From assembly GCA_944323935.1 (NCBI GenBank), contig CALUUJ010000008.1, positions 1-64,000 of the forward strand: a stretch of DNA of 64,000 nt. Reading direction: 5' to 3'. The stretch is from Candidatus Gastranaerophilales bacterium. GTDB taxonomy: Bacteria > Cyanobacteriota > Vampirovibrionia > Gastranaerophilales > Gastranaerophilaceae. Shown one piece after another: positions 1 to 10,606 of the stretch. Every line of letters starts with the position of its first letter. The first letter of the stretch is position 1. The notes under the pieces were generated by a model that was given only the letters and a program-made list of their open reading frames with translations, was not told the origin of the DNA and made no database searches. The position numbers and the translations under genes are program-made.

Positions 1-58
1 AATGACTTTCATTATCTTTATTATATTTTAAACTTGCTAATTTTTCATTAATATTCAT
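1..58 (-). CDS. fixX: FixX ferredoxin-like protein, N-terminal fragment
   Basis: Only the first 19 residues are inside the window (MNINEKLASLKYNKDNESH, reading leftwards from an ATG at 58-56). The ATG overlaps the fixC stop codon as ATGA, the usual sign of translational coupling. The opening 'MNINEKLA..KY' resembles the start of FixX, the small ferredoxin-like partner of FixC, and fixX normally follows fixC directly. The cysteine motifs lie outside the window, so the call rests on position and a short N-terminal match. Confidence 0.6.
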   Translation of the reverse strand, partial: MNINEKLASLKYNKDNESH

Positions 59-1353
59 TTTTTTAAACATTTCTCCATTGCAAAAAGTCCTAAAGGTATT
101 GATTTGGTAATGCATCCTGATTTTAAAATTTTTGATACAAATTTTCTATATTTTGCTCTTTTTGGTTTTTCATCAGCAAAAGATAAAATTTCAAAAAATT
201 CACATGCTAATTCCGGATATAATGAAGTAATTGTTTTTATATTTTTCTTTAGAAAAGGTAGTGTATTGTTGTGGGTTTTTAAATCTTTAATTATAATACT
301 ATCTTTTAATTTTTTATAATATAACGATAAAGTTGATGCGGAAAAATCTCCTTTTTCTAAAGCATACACAGCAGTCTCAGCAGCGAGTTTCCCACTTAAC
401 ATTGCTAAATTTGTACCTTCAAAATGGATATTATCAACAAAACCGGCAGCATCTCCTATTATCATTACTCTGTTATCATATACTTTGGGCATATTATCTA
501 TGCTTCCTTCCGGTATAAGATGTGCTGAGTATTCAACAAATTCTGCATCTTTTAGATAAGGTGCTATAGATGGATGTTCTTTTAAATCGTCTAATAGTTC
601 ATAGGGTTTTATTTTATTCTTTTTTAGTTCGTCTAAAGAAGCACCGATGCCGATTGAAATTGAGTCTTTATTTGTGTACAAAAACCCCATGGCAAACATA
701 TTTTTTAACGGACCACCAAGTATTTTTGCAGCAACACCTGTTTCTGAATCAATATTAAATCTATCCTCTAGTCTTTGTTTAGAAAGTTTATATACTTCTT
801 TTACGCTAAGAGTTACATTTGAGTCATTATAATTTTTTCTTAGTCCTATTTGCTTTGCTAATAATGAGTTCACACCATCTGCAATAATTACAATATCGGA
901 ATAGAATTTTTCGTATGGGGTTTGAATTCCTACAATCTTTCCGTTTTCTATTAATAACTCTTTTACAAGTGTTTTGGGAGCATAATAAGCTCCTTCTTTT
1001 TGTGCTTGTTCAATGCACCATTTATCCCATTTGGAACGTAAAACAGTAAATGCTTTATATGAACCTTTTGAAGAGTAGCGATAGTTAAATTCTGTTGAGT
1101 CATAATCAGTTAACAAAAAAATTTTGTGTTCAGTTATTGATCTTTCAATCGGGGCTGTTTCCCAGAATTTAGGAAATATTTCGGCAGTTTGTTTTGCATA
1201 TATACAACCGCCAAACATATTTTTTTCGCCAGCGTTGTTTGCTCTATCAACAATAAGAACTTTTTTTCCAGCTCTTGCCAGTGTTATCGCTGCACTGACT
1301 CCGGCTGGACCTGCTCCTACTATTATAACTTCTACTTTGTTATTATCTACCAT
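55..1353 (-). CDS. fixC: FixC-like FAD-dependent ETF:quinone oxidoreductase
   Basis: This 432-residue flavoprotein belongs to the FixC/geranylgeranyl-reductase family. It is thought to take electrons from an electron-transferring flavoprotein (FixAB) and pass them, with FixX, to quinone or ferredoxin-linked acceptors. The N-terminal Rossmann FAD motif GAGPAG is at residues 13-18. A second FAD-binding motif, GDAAGF, lies near residue 300, followed by the helix 'EGTNLAMLSGKLAAETA'. Length fits the family. The ATG at 1353 has an AGGA site about 5 nt upstream ('ataggaaacatATG'). The stop overlaps the start of fixX. FixA/FixB would be expected outside the window. In a non-diazotroph the likely role is electron bifurcation or fatty-acid-linked redox; that role is inferred. 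Confidence 0.88.
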   Translation of the reverse strand: MVDNNKVEVIIVGAGPAGVSAAITLARAGKKVLIVDRANNAGEKNMFGGCIYAKQTAEIFPKFWETAPIERSITEHKIFLLTDYDSTEFNYRYSSKGSYKAFTVLRSKWDKWCIEQAQKEGAYYAPKTLVKELLIENGKIVGIQTPYEKFYSDIVIIADGVNSLLAKQIGLRKNYNDSNVTLSVKEVYKLSKQRLEDRFNIDSETGVAAKILGGPLKNMFAMGFLYTNKDSISIGIGASLDELKKNKIKPYELLDDLKEHPSIAPYLKDAEFVEYSAHLIPEGSIDNMPKVYDNRVMIIGDAAGFVDNIHFEGTNLAMLSGKLAAETAVYALEKGDFSASTLSLYYKKLKDSIIIKDLKTHNNTLPFLKKNIKTITSLYPELACEFFEILSFADEKPKRAKYRKFVSKILKSGCITKSIPLGLFAMEKCLKK

Positions 1354-1453
1354 ATGTTTCCTATATTTATAATGTATTATACAATTAATTTTTAGCTTGT
1401 AGCAAACTATAAAATATATTGTAAAATAATTTGATAATTATAAATTAGTACTT

Positions 1454-1465
1454 TAACATGTAGTT
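1454..1465 (+). promoter_or_regulatory. Possible -10 box for a leaderless amidase mRNA
   Basis: TAACAT at 1454-1459 is followed by exactly 6 nt and then the ATG at 1466. There is no Shine-Dalgarno in front of the gene. The box matches TATAAT at four of six positions, so this is one of the weaker members of the leaderless set described in the findings. Confidence 0.35.
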
Positions 1466-4301
<2,836 letters not shown>

Positions 4302-4320
4302 AAACTAAACCAAATAAAAA

Positions 4321-4345
4321 ACGCCCCATAATTGGGGCGTTTTTG
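4321..4345. terminator. Bidirectional terminator between gdhA and the DUF1292 gene
   Basis: An 8-bp G+C-rich stem (acgcccca / tggggcgt, 4321-4340, loop 'taat') is flanked by A5 on the left and T5 on the right. It can end transcription from both converging genes. Confidence 0.9.
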
Positions 4346-4351
4346 CTTATG

Positions 4352-4624
4352 TCAATCTTCAATTTCGTCTTCAATTTCTTCTATATATTGAGCAACTTTA
4401 TTAAATTCTTCATCATCTTCAATTGTTTCGAAAGTATATTCTTCGCCGTCTTTTTTAAGGCGCATTACCAAAACTTCATTTTCCTCATCTTCTGTTTCAG
4501 CATCTTTTGGCAGAAGAAGAGCATATTCTATATCGTCAACAGTAACAATATCTAATAATTCAAAAGTTACTTTGTTGCCATCTTCATCAAATGTTTCAAT
4601 AAATTGTTCTTCTTTGTTAGTCAT
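4352..4624 (-). CDS. DUF1292 family acidic protein (YrzB-like)
   Basis: This 90-residue, very acidic protein has the DUF1292 pattern: 'FIETFDEDGNKVTFELLDIVTVDDIEYALL' in the first half and 'EVLVMRLKKDGEEYTFETIEDDEEFNKVA' in the second. Its biochemical role is unknown. It lies just downstream of ruvX in the same direction, with 28 nt between them. The same pairing (yrrK with yrzB) is known in Firmicutes, so the association appears old. An 'agagagaag' purine-rich site precedes the ATG. Confidence 0.85.
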   Translation of the reverse strand: MTNKEEQFIETFDEDGNKVTFELLDIVTVDDIEYALLLPKDAETEDEENEVLVMRLKKDGEEYTFETIEDDEEFNKVAQYIEEIEDEIED

Positions 4625-4652
4625 TATCTTCTCTCTTTCTATTTTAGAGTAT

Positions 4653-5069
4653 TTATAAATTTTTTCTTGGACTATCTAAATATTGTTGTAAAATAATACA
4701 TGCACTTTTTAAATCGACAAGTTTCTTATCTTTTGTATATTTTCTTCCTGTTTGAGCAAGAATATATTCTGCTTGTTTACTTGTAAGTCTTTCATCTTCA
4801 AATATTATTTCATATTCATCTTTAAATTTATTTGCAAAGTCAATACAGTCTTGTGCTTGTTCTCCTATTGTATTGTTCATATTTTTAGGCAGACCGGCTA
4901 CTATTTTTTTTACATTATTTTCTTTGCATATTTTTTTTATTTTATCTATTGCAAGATTTTCCGGTTCTCTTTGTATTGTTTCAACAGGATGTGCAATAAG
5001 TCCCATAATATCGCTTATTGAAATTCCTATTCTTTTCTTTCCTATATCTAATCCTATAATTTTATTCAT
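4653..5069 (-). CDS. ruvX: RuvX/YqgF Holliday-junction resolvase-like, pre-16S rRNA nuclease family
   Basis: The 138-residue RNase H-fold protein belongs to the YqgF family, proposed to mature the 16S rRNA 5' end or resolve Holliday junctions. It begins with the metal-binding motif 'GLDIGKKRIGISISD'. It also contains 'IVAGLPKNMNNTIGEQAQ' and the late acidic 'FEDERLTSKQAE' with a final 'DLKSACIILQQYLD'. Length is standard. The start overlaps the end of the upstream 545-residue gene by 8 nt, which indicates one transcript with that gene and the zinc-finger gene before it. Confidence 0.92.
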   Translation of the reverse strand: MNKIIGLDIGKKRIGISISDIMGLIAHPVETIQREPENLAIDKIKKICKENNVKKIVAGLPKNMNNTIGEQAQDCIDFANKFKDEYEIIFEDERLTSKQAEYILAQTGRKYTKDKKLVDLKSACIILQQYLDSPRKNL

Positions 5070-6699
5070 CTATCCAATGTCTTTTCAGCAAACTTATAAC
5101 TTTATCTATTTTTTTTATATCATATTCATTATTTTTTTGGTTTTTCTTACTAAATATACTAGTTGTAAAAATTGACTCTTTAATATTTTCCTTTAATCCT
5201 ACAAAATAATTAAATATGCTCCTTTGGACAATTACATATTTAAAGATTTTAAAATAATCATTATTTTTTAATAATGTATAGAAGATGTCTGCGTCTTTTA
5301 ATGCTGAATTATTCCTTAAAAGATATATTAGATTTAATAATCGATTTTTCCATATTAAAACATCCTCCTCTTTGAAAATATTATCAATATTCTCTTTTAT
5401 TTTTTTATTTATAATTTCAATTTGTAGTTCATTTTCTCTATATATTTCTTCAACAAATGATTTTATAAACTCATTTTCGTTTGGCGTAACAAACCATCTT
5501 AAAGTATACTCTTTCGTTAAAATGTTCAAAATATCACTTTTTGCCAAAAGTTGCTGTTTACAGTTTTTATCAATATATGTTTCTAGAGGCGTATTTAATT
5601 TTCCAATGTCGCTTATATATGTATTCCAGCAAATAAATTCATAGGGGAATTTTCTTTTTTGTTTAATTGTCAGATCAATAGCTTCCTCTATTTTAGTTTT
5701 AATATACTCAGGCTTTACTCTATATTTACCTTCTGATTGATAAAATTTACCAATAACCTTTATCAATTCTTCTTGTGAAATATTAAAGAAACCAAAGCAG
5801 TCTATTATACCAAGTCTATCATTTGTTACTACAGCAACAAGGATATATTTCCCTTTTTTATTTTGTCTTGAGATAAGTAATGCCTGATTACCATTTCCGT
5901 CAGGAATTGTTGTAAAAAATTCAGACGGAATGGAATCTTTTACAATATTTTCAAGATACTTATCTGCTTTTTCTTGAGATGCGCCGGCTAACTTTAGCTT
6001 TTTGAGTCCTTTTTCGCATAAACTTATAATTTTCTCATTCGAACTTGTTTCTATCAAATAATTAAATGGTTTAATTGCAAGTGAAGATTTTGAATCAGAC
6101 AAAATATTTATTACTTCCAATACAAAACTATCTTCAAAATCCGAATACAAAACAGGATATATGATATTTGCAAGTACATCACCATTATAATCAATTTTTA
6201 ATGAACTAAGCAATAAATCTCTATCCTTAGCGGAAACAGCAGAAACAAAATCAAGAAAATCTAACATTGCCTCAGGGTTATAAACAGCACTTTCCAACAG
6301 TTTTTTTGTTTCTCTATCCAGAACTTCCTCCGGATTTTCAAAATATGATGGTATTACATTATAATTACAATCACCACCTACAATTCTTAAAAGTTGCACT
6401 AGTTTATATTTCGACTCATCAGACAAAACATTCGATTTTAATAAATCCATAACTTTATCATTAATAAGCGTATCAGGCAAAATACTTTTTAACAAACATC
6501 CGGAAAATGCATATTCATTTTCATTCATCTTGATATATTCTTTGATAAAAATATCAAATAAAGAACTTTTATCTTCAATATCATTTAATTCTTCAATAAA
6601 CTTCGATAAAAGTTCCTCATTATAAGCTGCAATAGATTTCATCTCAGAAATAACAGAAAGAACTTTAGCACGAATTTGGAGTTTTGAAAGCTGAGACAT
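5062..6699 (-). CDS. Large helical (HEAT-like) protein of unknown function
   Basis: I do not recognise this 545-residue protein. Residues 1-240 are helical and look like loosely repeated HEAT/ARM-type helices ('LLKSNVLSDESKYKLVQLL', 'EVINILSDSKSSLAIKPF'). A middle section (about 265-310) is beta-rich ('QALLISRQNKKGKYILVAVV'). The C-terminal third is again helical and lysine-rich. No signal peptide or membrane segment is present. It sits in a tight operon: its ATG overlaps the stop of the upstream zinc-finger gene (position 6699) and its 3' end overlaps ruvX. Such coupling to ruvX and a ClpX-type zinc finger suggests a role in rRNA/ribosome maturation or proteolysis, but that is only context. 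Confidence 0.7.
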   Translation of the reverse strand: MSQLSKLQIRAKVLSVISEMKSIAAYNEELLSKFIEELNDIEDKSSLFDIFIKEYIKMNENEYAFSGCLLKSILPDTLINDKVMDLLKSNVLSDESKYKLVQLLRIVGGDCNYNVIPSYFENPEEVLDRETKKLLESAVYNPEAMLDFLDFVSAVSAKDRDLLLSSLKIDYNGDVLANIIYPVLYSDFEDSFVLEVINILSDSKSSLAIKPFNYLIETSSNEKIISLCEKGLKKLKLAGASQEKADKYLENIVKDSIPSEFFTTIPDGNGNQALLISRQNKKGKYILVAVVTNDRLGIIDCFGFFNISQEELIKVIGKFYQSEGKYRVKPEYIKTKIEEAIDLTIKQKRKFPYEFICWNTYISDIGKLNTPLETYIDKNCKQQLLAKSDILNILTKEYTLRWFVTPNENEFIKSFVEEIYRENELQIEIINKKIKENIDNIFKEEDVLIWKNRLLNLIYLLRNNSALKDADIFYTLLKNNDYFKIFKYVIVQRSIFNYFVGLKENIKESIFTTSIFSKKNQKNNEYDIKKIDKVISLLKRHWIDE

Positions 6700-6971
6700 T
6701 ATTTTATTTTGCTCCAGAAAATATCAAGTATCTTTTGTGCTTCACCTGAAGGTAACTTATCCTCTAATATAAGATATTGAACAGCAATCATAGTACATTC
6801 CGAACAAATATTAACCCCAGGTCCTTGAACCATTTTTGCCACTTGTGTATTAGGACGACCACAAAAACTGCAGATGACAGGTTCTTGCAGATTTTTTGAT
6901 TCTTCTTTCTTTACTTCTTTTGTTTTATGTCTCGCATTTTTTAATGAAACTATTTTTTCTGAATCACTCAT
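6699..6971 (-). CDS. Stand-alone ClpX-type zinc-finger protein
   Basis: This 90-residue protein has the four cysteines of the ClpX N-terminal zinc-binding domain: C34-x2-C37-x18-C56-x2-C59, in 'ICSFCGRPNTQVAKMVQGPG' followed by 'NICSECT'. In ClpX this domain dimerises and binds substrates and adaptors. Here no AAA+ ATPase follows; the protein ends about 30 residues after the last Cys in its own stop, and no ClpX coding sequence lies downstream. A basic 30-residue N-terminal tail precedes the finger. It is the first gene of the transcript with the helical protein and ruvX. It could be an adaptor or an anti-adaptor of Clp, or a nucleic-acid-binding finger. It could also be a decayed clpX, but the neat operon argues against that. 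Confidence 0.78.
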   Translation of the reverse strand: MSDSEKIVSLKNARHKTKEVKKEESKNLQEPVICSFCGRPNTQVAKMVQGPGVNICSECTMIAVQYLILEDKLPSGEAQKILDIFWSKIK

Positions 6972-7024
6972 GATTATCTCTTAATATTCTACTCCTCCAA
7001 ATATTGTATACTATTTTAGAAATA

Positions 7025-7053
7025 TTGCAAAATTTTCATTTTACGTTTATAGT
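7025..7053 (+). promoter_or_regulatory. Sigma-70-type promoter of the TPR-lipoprotein operon
   Basis: TTGCAA at 7025-7030 and TATAGT at 7048-7053 are separated by 17 bp. The spacing is ideal and each box matches its consensus at four or five positions. It precedes the operon that starts with the TPR lipoprotein at 7078. Confidence 0.55.
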
Positions 7054-7077
7054 GTAAAAAGCTATAGGGGATTTTTT

Positions 7078-7692
7078 ATGAAAAAGATATTATTGTTATT
7101 TACAATATTATTCGTATCTGTAATAACTACAGCTTGTATAAATAATCTTGCAATACAAGAATTAAATAGTAAAGCAGAAACATACATGGATAAAGGTGAC
7201 ACTGAAACAGCTATATGTCGTCTAAAATCAAGTTTAGATTTAGATAACGAAATATATCAGACTCATTATAATTTGGCAGTTGCATATAACAGTGTCGGGA
7301 ACTATGAAGGTGCCGTTGAGGAGCTAAAAAAGGTAATTGAATTGAAGCCTGATTTTGTTGATACATATTATACTTTAGCAATCGCTAAAGAAGCTTTAGC
7401 ATATAAGATTATAGAAAAGGAAGCAGATGAAAAAGGGATTATACCAGAATTATCTCTTGATGAAATTGCGAAATTTAATGATAAGGCAACCGATGCAATA
7501 GAAACATATAATCTTTATCTGGTTAAGAAAGTAAATGCCCCTGAGACTGAACAGATTAATGCAAATATTGCAGAATTAAACAAAAAGATAAAAGAATACA
7601 CAGAGATATATGATAATAAAACTCTTGAAAAAGACAAGAAAATACAAGAGGAAGTTACACCATCACAAGATATAGCAGAAGAATCAGAATAA
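7078..7692 (+). CDS. TPR-repeat lipoprotein
   Basis: A 204-residue protein with a signal sequence ending in a lipobox-like 'VITTAC' (Cys20), so it is probably lipid-anchored. At least two TPR units follow: 'AETYMDKGDTETAICRLKSS' and 'YNLAVAYNSVGNYEGAVEEL', with a third helix pair at 'VDTYYTLAIAKEALAYKI'. The C-terminal third is charged and probably extended. It is the first gene of a run with lgt, the gene that modifies such lipoproteins (2 nt between stop and ATG). An AGGGG ribosome site precedes the ATG. A specific role is not evident; TPRs mediate protein contacts, here in the periplasm. Confidence 0.8.
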   Translation: MKKILLLFTILFVSVITTACINNLAIQELNSKAETYMDKGDTETAICRLKSSLDLDNEIYQTHYNLAVAYNSVGNYEGAVEELKKVIELKPDFVDTYYTLAIAKEALAYKIIEKEADEKGIIPELSLDEIAKFNDKATDAIETYNLYLVKKVNAPETEQINANIAELNKKIKEYTEIYDNKTLEKDKKIQEEVTPSQDIAEESE

Positions 7693-7693
7693 A

Positions 7694-8491
7694 ATGTTTC
7701 AATCTCCCGGTGACATTGCGTTTACATTTGGAACAGTTGATATACATTGGTATGGCATTGTGATGTCAATTTCTATTCTTTTGGGACTACTTGTCATTAT
7801 TTTATTAAAGAAACATTTCTTCAAAGATATAACAACAGATATGATATGCGATATATCTTTCTTACTTATAATTTGGGGGATTTTAAGTGCAAGAATGTAC
7901 TATGTCGTACTGGATTATAAATACTTTATTAATCATCCTTTTGAAATTTTTGCAATCTGGAATGGTGGAATATCAATTCAGGGCGCAATATTTGGAGGTA
8001 TCATCGTCGGATTATTATATGCTAAATATAATAAAATAAATTTTCTAAGATATGCTGATTTATTTTCTTTCGGATTAGTTACCGGACAGATATTCGGGAG
8101 ATGGGGGAATTTCTTTAATTCAGAAGCTTTCGGCTCGCCCACGGATTTGCCTTGGAAACTATATATCCCATACAAAGCTCGGCCTATTGAATACAAATCT
8201 TATGATTATTTTCACCCTGCATTTTTATATGAATCTTTATTAAGTATTTTGATTTTGGTTATTTTATATTTGACACTTATAAAAGCAAAAAATAGAAAAG
8301 ATGGTTTAATTTTTTATATGTATATAATGTTATATTCAATAGCAAGAATTTTTGTCGAATCTATTAGAATTGACAGTATTTTATCTTTTAATAATATTCA
8401 TATTGCACAAATTGCATCACTCATCTTCATTTTTATTGCTGCTATAGGCATAATCCTTTTATATAAAAATAATAAGATGAAAACTTTATAA
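7694..8491 (+). CDS. lgt: Prolipoprotein diacylglyceryl transferase
   Basis: The 265-residue multi-spanning membrane enzyme transfers diacylglycerol from phosphatidylglycerol to the lipobox cysteine. The family signature 'GRWGNFFNSEAFG' is intact (about residues 136-148). The N-terminal 'DIHWYGIVMSISI' (with the conserved HWYG), 'GGISIQGAIFGG' and 'HPAFLYESL' also fit. About seven hydrophobic segments are visible. It starts 2 nt after the TPR lipoprotein gene, so the two are co-transcribed. Confidence 0.95.
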   Translation: MFQSPGDIAFTFGTVDIHWYGIVMSISILLGLLVIILLKKHFFKDITTDMICDISFLLIIWGILSARMYYVVLDYKYFINHPFEIFAIWNGGISIQGAIFGGIIVGLLYAKYNKINFLRYADLFSFGLVTGQIFGRWGNFFNSEAFGSPTDLPWKLYIPYKARPIEYKSYDYFHPAFLYESLLSILILVILYLTLIKAKNRKDGLIFYMYIMLYSIARIFVESIRIDSILSFNNIHIAQIASLIFIFIAAIGIILLYKNNKMKTL

Positions 8492-8507
8492 TAAGTTTAA
8501 TTTGAAT

Positions 8508-8519
8508 TATAATATTTTT
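8508..8519 (+). promoter_or_regulatory. -10 box for a leaderless MCE-protein mRNA
   Basis: A perfect TATAAT at 8508-8513 is followed by 6 nt and the ATG at 8520. A TTTATA at 8485-8490 sits 17 bp upstream as a weak -35. No Shine-Dalgarno is present before this ATG. Confidence 0.5.
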
Positions 8520-9212
8520 ATGAAAAGAAAATATATTTGGCTAATAGAAATAATAGTTTGGCTTTTAATTATATCTGGCGGGTTATTTTTGTTTATATAC
8601 AAAACAGCGGTAAAAGATAACGTACAGAATACATATTATATTTTCTTTGATGATGTTGATGGACTAGTTAAAGGTTCACCTGTTCGTTTAATGGGTATAA
8701 ATATTGGCTATGTAAAAGATGTGAAAATTTTTGAAAACAAGGTATTTGTTTCTCTTTTAGTAACAAAAAAAGGTGTTGAAATTCCTAAGTGTGCAACTGC
8801 ATCAATTCAATTTTACGGGTTGGGTGGTTCTACTTCATTAGAACTTAATCCAGCTACAGCATCTGAAACAGAAAATAAAGAAGAAATAATACCGGCTGAA
8901 TCATATAGGGTACAAGATTTTTGGGATGGTCAAGAACTTGTAGCAAATGTAATGATTGACATATATGGTGGAATCGGTCGTACAATACAAGCTTCCGGAT
9001 TATTGAAAAACAAGGAATTTCTGAAGCAAAGTTCTTTAGTGAATGATATTTCACGCCAAACAAGTAATATTAATACAGCTCAATCTGTAATTATATATAA
9101 ATTGACAGAAAGGACGCTTGATTATATTGACAAACAAAGCGGAAAAGATTTTAGTGAAAAAAATACAGAAAAACTAAAAAATAAAAATGCAGAGGGTTTA
9201 AATAATGAGTGA
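8520..9212 (+). CDS. MCE/MlaD-family lipid-transport protein
   Basis: This 230-residue protein has one N-terminal membrane segment (about residues 6-27) and then an MCE domain (about 37-125): 'YYIFFDDVDGLVKGSPVRLM', 'GINIGYVKDVKI', 'FYGLGGSTSLELNP'. MCE proteins form hexameric rings that carry lipids across the periplasm, as in Mla. The C-terminal 100 residues are short for the family and charged. The start chosen is the ATG at 8520 because it lies 6 nt after a TATAAT box; an in-frame ATG 18 nt upstream lies within or before that box. No MlaE/MlaF partners are nearby. The 3' end overlaps upp by 8 nt. Confidence 0.82.
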   Translation: MKRKYIWLIEIIVWLLIISGGLFLFIYKTAVKDNVQNTYYIFFDDVDGLVKGSPVRLMGINIGYVKDVKIFENKVFVSLLVTKKGVEIPKCATASIQFYGLGGSTSLELNPATASETENKEEIIPAESYRVQDFWDGQELVANVMIDIYGGIGRTIQASGLLKNKEFLKQSSLVNDISRQTSNINTAQSVIIYKLTERTLDYIDKQSGKDFSEKNTEKLKNKNAEGLNNE

Positions 9213-9867
9213 ATATTCTAATGTCGATGTTGTAAATCATCCTTTATGTTGCCATAACTTAAGCATAATAAGAAACAAAAATACTAATGCTGAAGTGTTT
9301 AGAAATGCCATTAGAAGAATAACATATCTTCTGTTTTATAAGGCAACTGAAGATTTAGAACTTGAAGATATTATTGTTGAAACACCTTTGGAGTCGTGTA
9401 AATCAAAAATCTTAAGTAAAAAGAAAGAAATAATTATTGCTCCAATACTTAGAGCCGGTCTGATTTTTTCTGATATTGCAAATGAAATTATGCCTTATGC
9501 AACAGTACGTCATATTGGTATGTATAGAGATGAAGACACATTGACTCCTGTTTGGTATTATAATAAGATTCCTGTAGAGTTTGAACATCCTGAAGATAAA
9601 ATTATTTTAATACTTGACCCTATGCTTGCAACCGGTAATTCTGCTGTTGATGCTATAAAACTTTTTGCTAATAAAAAAGTACCTCAAAAAAATATCCGTT
9701 TTGTAAGTTTAATAAGCGCACCTGAGGGATTAAGAAAAGTTCAAAGTTTATATCCTGAAGTTAAAATAATTACAGCAAGCATTGACAACTGTTTAAATGA
9801 ACACGGATATATACGACCGGGACTTGGTGATGCCGGCGACAGAATATTTAACACGGTAGAAAATTAA
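9205..9867 (+). CDS. upp: Uracil phosphoribosyltransferase
   Basis: A 220-residue salvage enzyme that makes UMP from uracil and PRPP. The Upp features are clear: 'HPLCCHNLSIIRN' at the start, 'APILRAGLIFSDIANEIMP', 'VRHIGMYRDEDTLTPVWYY', the PRPP loop 'LDPMLATGNSAVDAI' and the uracil site 'HGYIRPGLGDAGDR'. Length is slightly above the usual 208-210. Its start overlaps the MCE gene by 8 nt and its stop overlaps the pgeF ATG (TAATG), so the genes are translationally coupled. Confidence 0.95.
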   Translation: MSEYSNVDVVNHPLCCHNLSIIRNKNTNAEVFRNAIRRITYLLFYKATEDLELEDIIVETPLESCKSKILSKKKEIIIAPILRAGLIFSDIANEIMPYATVRHIGMYRDEDTLTPVWYYNKIPVEFEHPEDKIILILDPMLATGNSAVDAIKLFANKKVPQKNIRFVSLISAPEGLRKVQSLYPEVKIITASIDNCLNEHGYIRPGLGDAGDRIFNTVEN

Positions 9868-10604
9868 TGTTTTATTTTGATGATTTCTATGGGAAAAAAG
9901 TACTAAAATCTTCTTTACTACCAGATATTGATTGTTTCTTTACGACCAGAGACTTTGTCTTAACTTCTGCTTCAAGGACGGATTTAGAAATTGAATCAAA
10001 TCAAAATAGAAAATTTCTTATAGAAAAATTTGGTTTAAAAGATATATATACAGCGAAACAGACACATAGCTCTAATGTTCAAATTATAAAATCAGAAAAA
10101 TATTTTTATGACGATACCGATGCTTTAATCTCAGATGTTAATAATTCGTTACTTTTGCTGAATTTTGCTGATTGTGTTCCAATCATTTTATATTCAGAAA
10201 AAGATAATATTGGAGCTGTTGTTCATGCCGGCTGGAGAGGAACTGCTTCTAAAATATTAAAAAAAACTATTATAAAAATGAATAAGGAACTAAATATTAA
10301 ACCTGAAAGTGTCACTGCCATAATTGGACCGTCAATTGGCAAATGTTGTTTTGAAACAGACGAAGATGTTTTTCTAAAACTTATAAAAGATAAGACAAAA
10401 AAATTTCTGTACGAAAAAAAAGGTAATAAATACTTTATTGACTTAAAATTATTAAATTATAACCAACTGGAAGAAACAGGTGTAAAAAATATAGACATTT
10501 GTAGCTATTGCACATGCTGCATGTCTGATATATTTTTTTCATATAGAAAAGAAAATGGAATTACAGCAAGACATTCTGCTGTTTTAAGGATAAAGGGGAT
10601 ATAA
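9867..10604 (+). CDS. pgeF: PgeF/YfiH-family (LACC1-like) purine nucleoside phosphorylase or peptidoglycan-editing protein
   Basis: A 245-residue Cu-oxidase_4 family protein. Family motifs include 'AKQTHSSNVQ', 'DTDALISD', 'NFADCVPIILY' with the metal Cys, 'VVHAGWRGTA' with the metal His and 'IGPSIGKCCFE'. Members have been reported as purine nucleoside phosphorylase/adenosine deaminase and as peptidoglycan editing factor. The neighbouring upp (nucleobase salvage) favours the nucleoside role here, by inference. It starts inside the upp stop codon. Confidence 0.9.
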   Translation: MFYFDDFYGKKVLKSSLLPDIDCFFTTRDFVLTSASRTDLEIESNQNRKFLIEKFGLKDIYTAKQTHSSNVQIIKSEKYFYDDTDALISDVNNSLLLLNFADCVPIILYSEKDNIGAVVHAGWRGTASKILKKTIIKMNKELNIKPESVTAIIGPSIGKCCFETDEDVFLKLIKDKTKKFLYEKKGNKYFIDLKLLNYNQLEETGVKNIDICSYCTCCMSDIFFSYRKENGITARHSAVLRIKGI

Positions 10605-10606
10605 AT

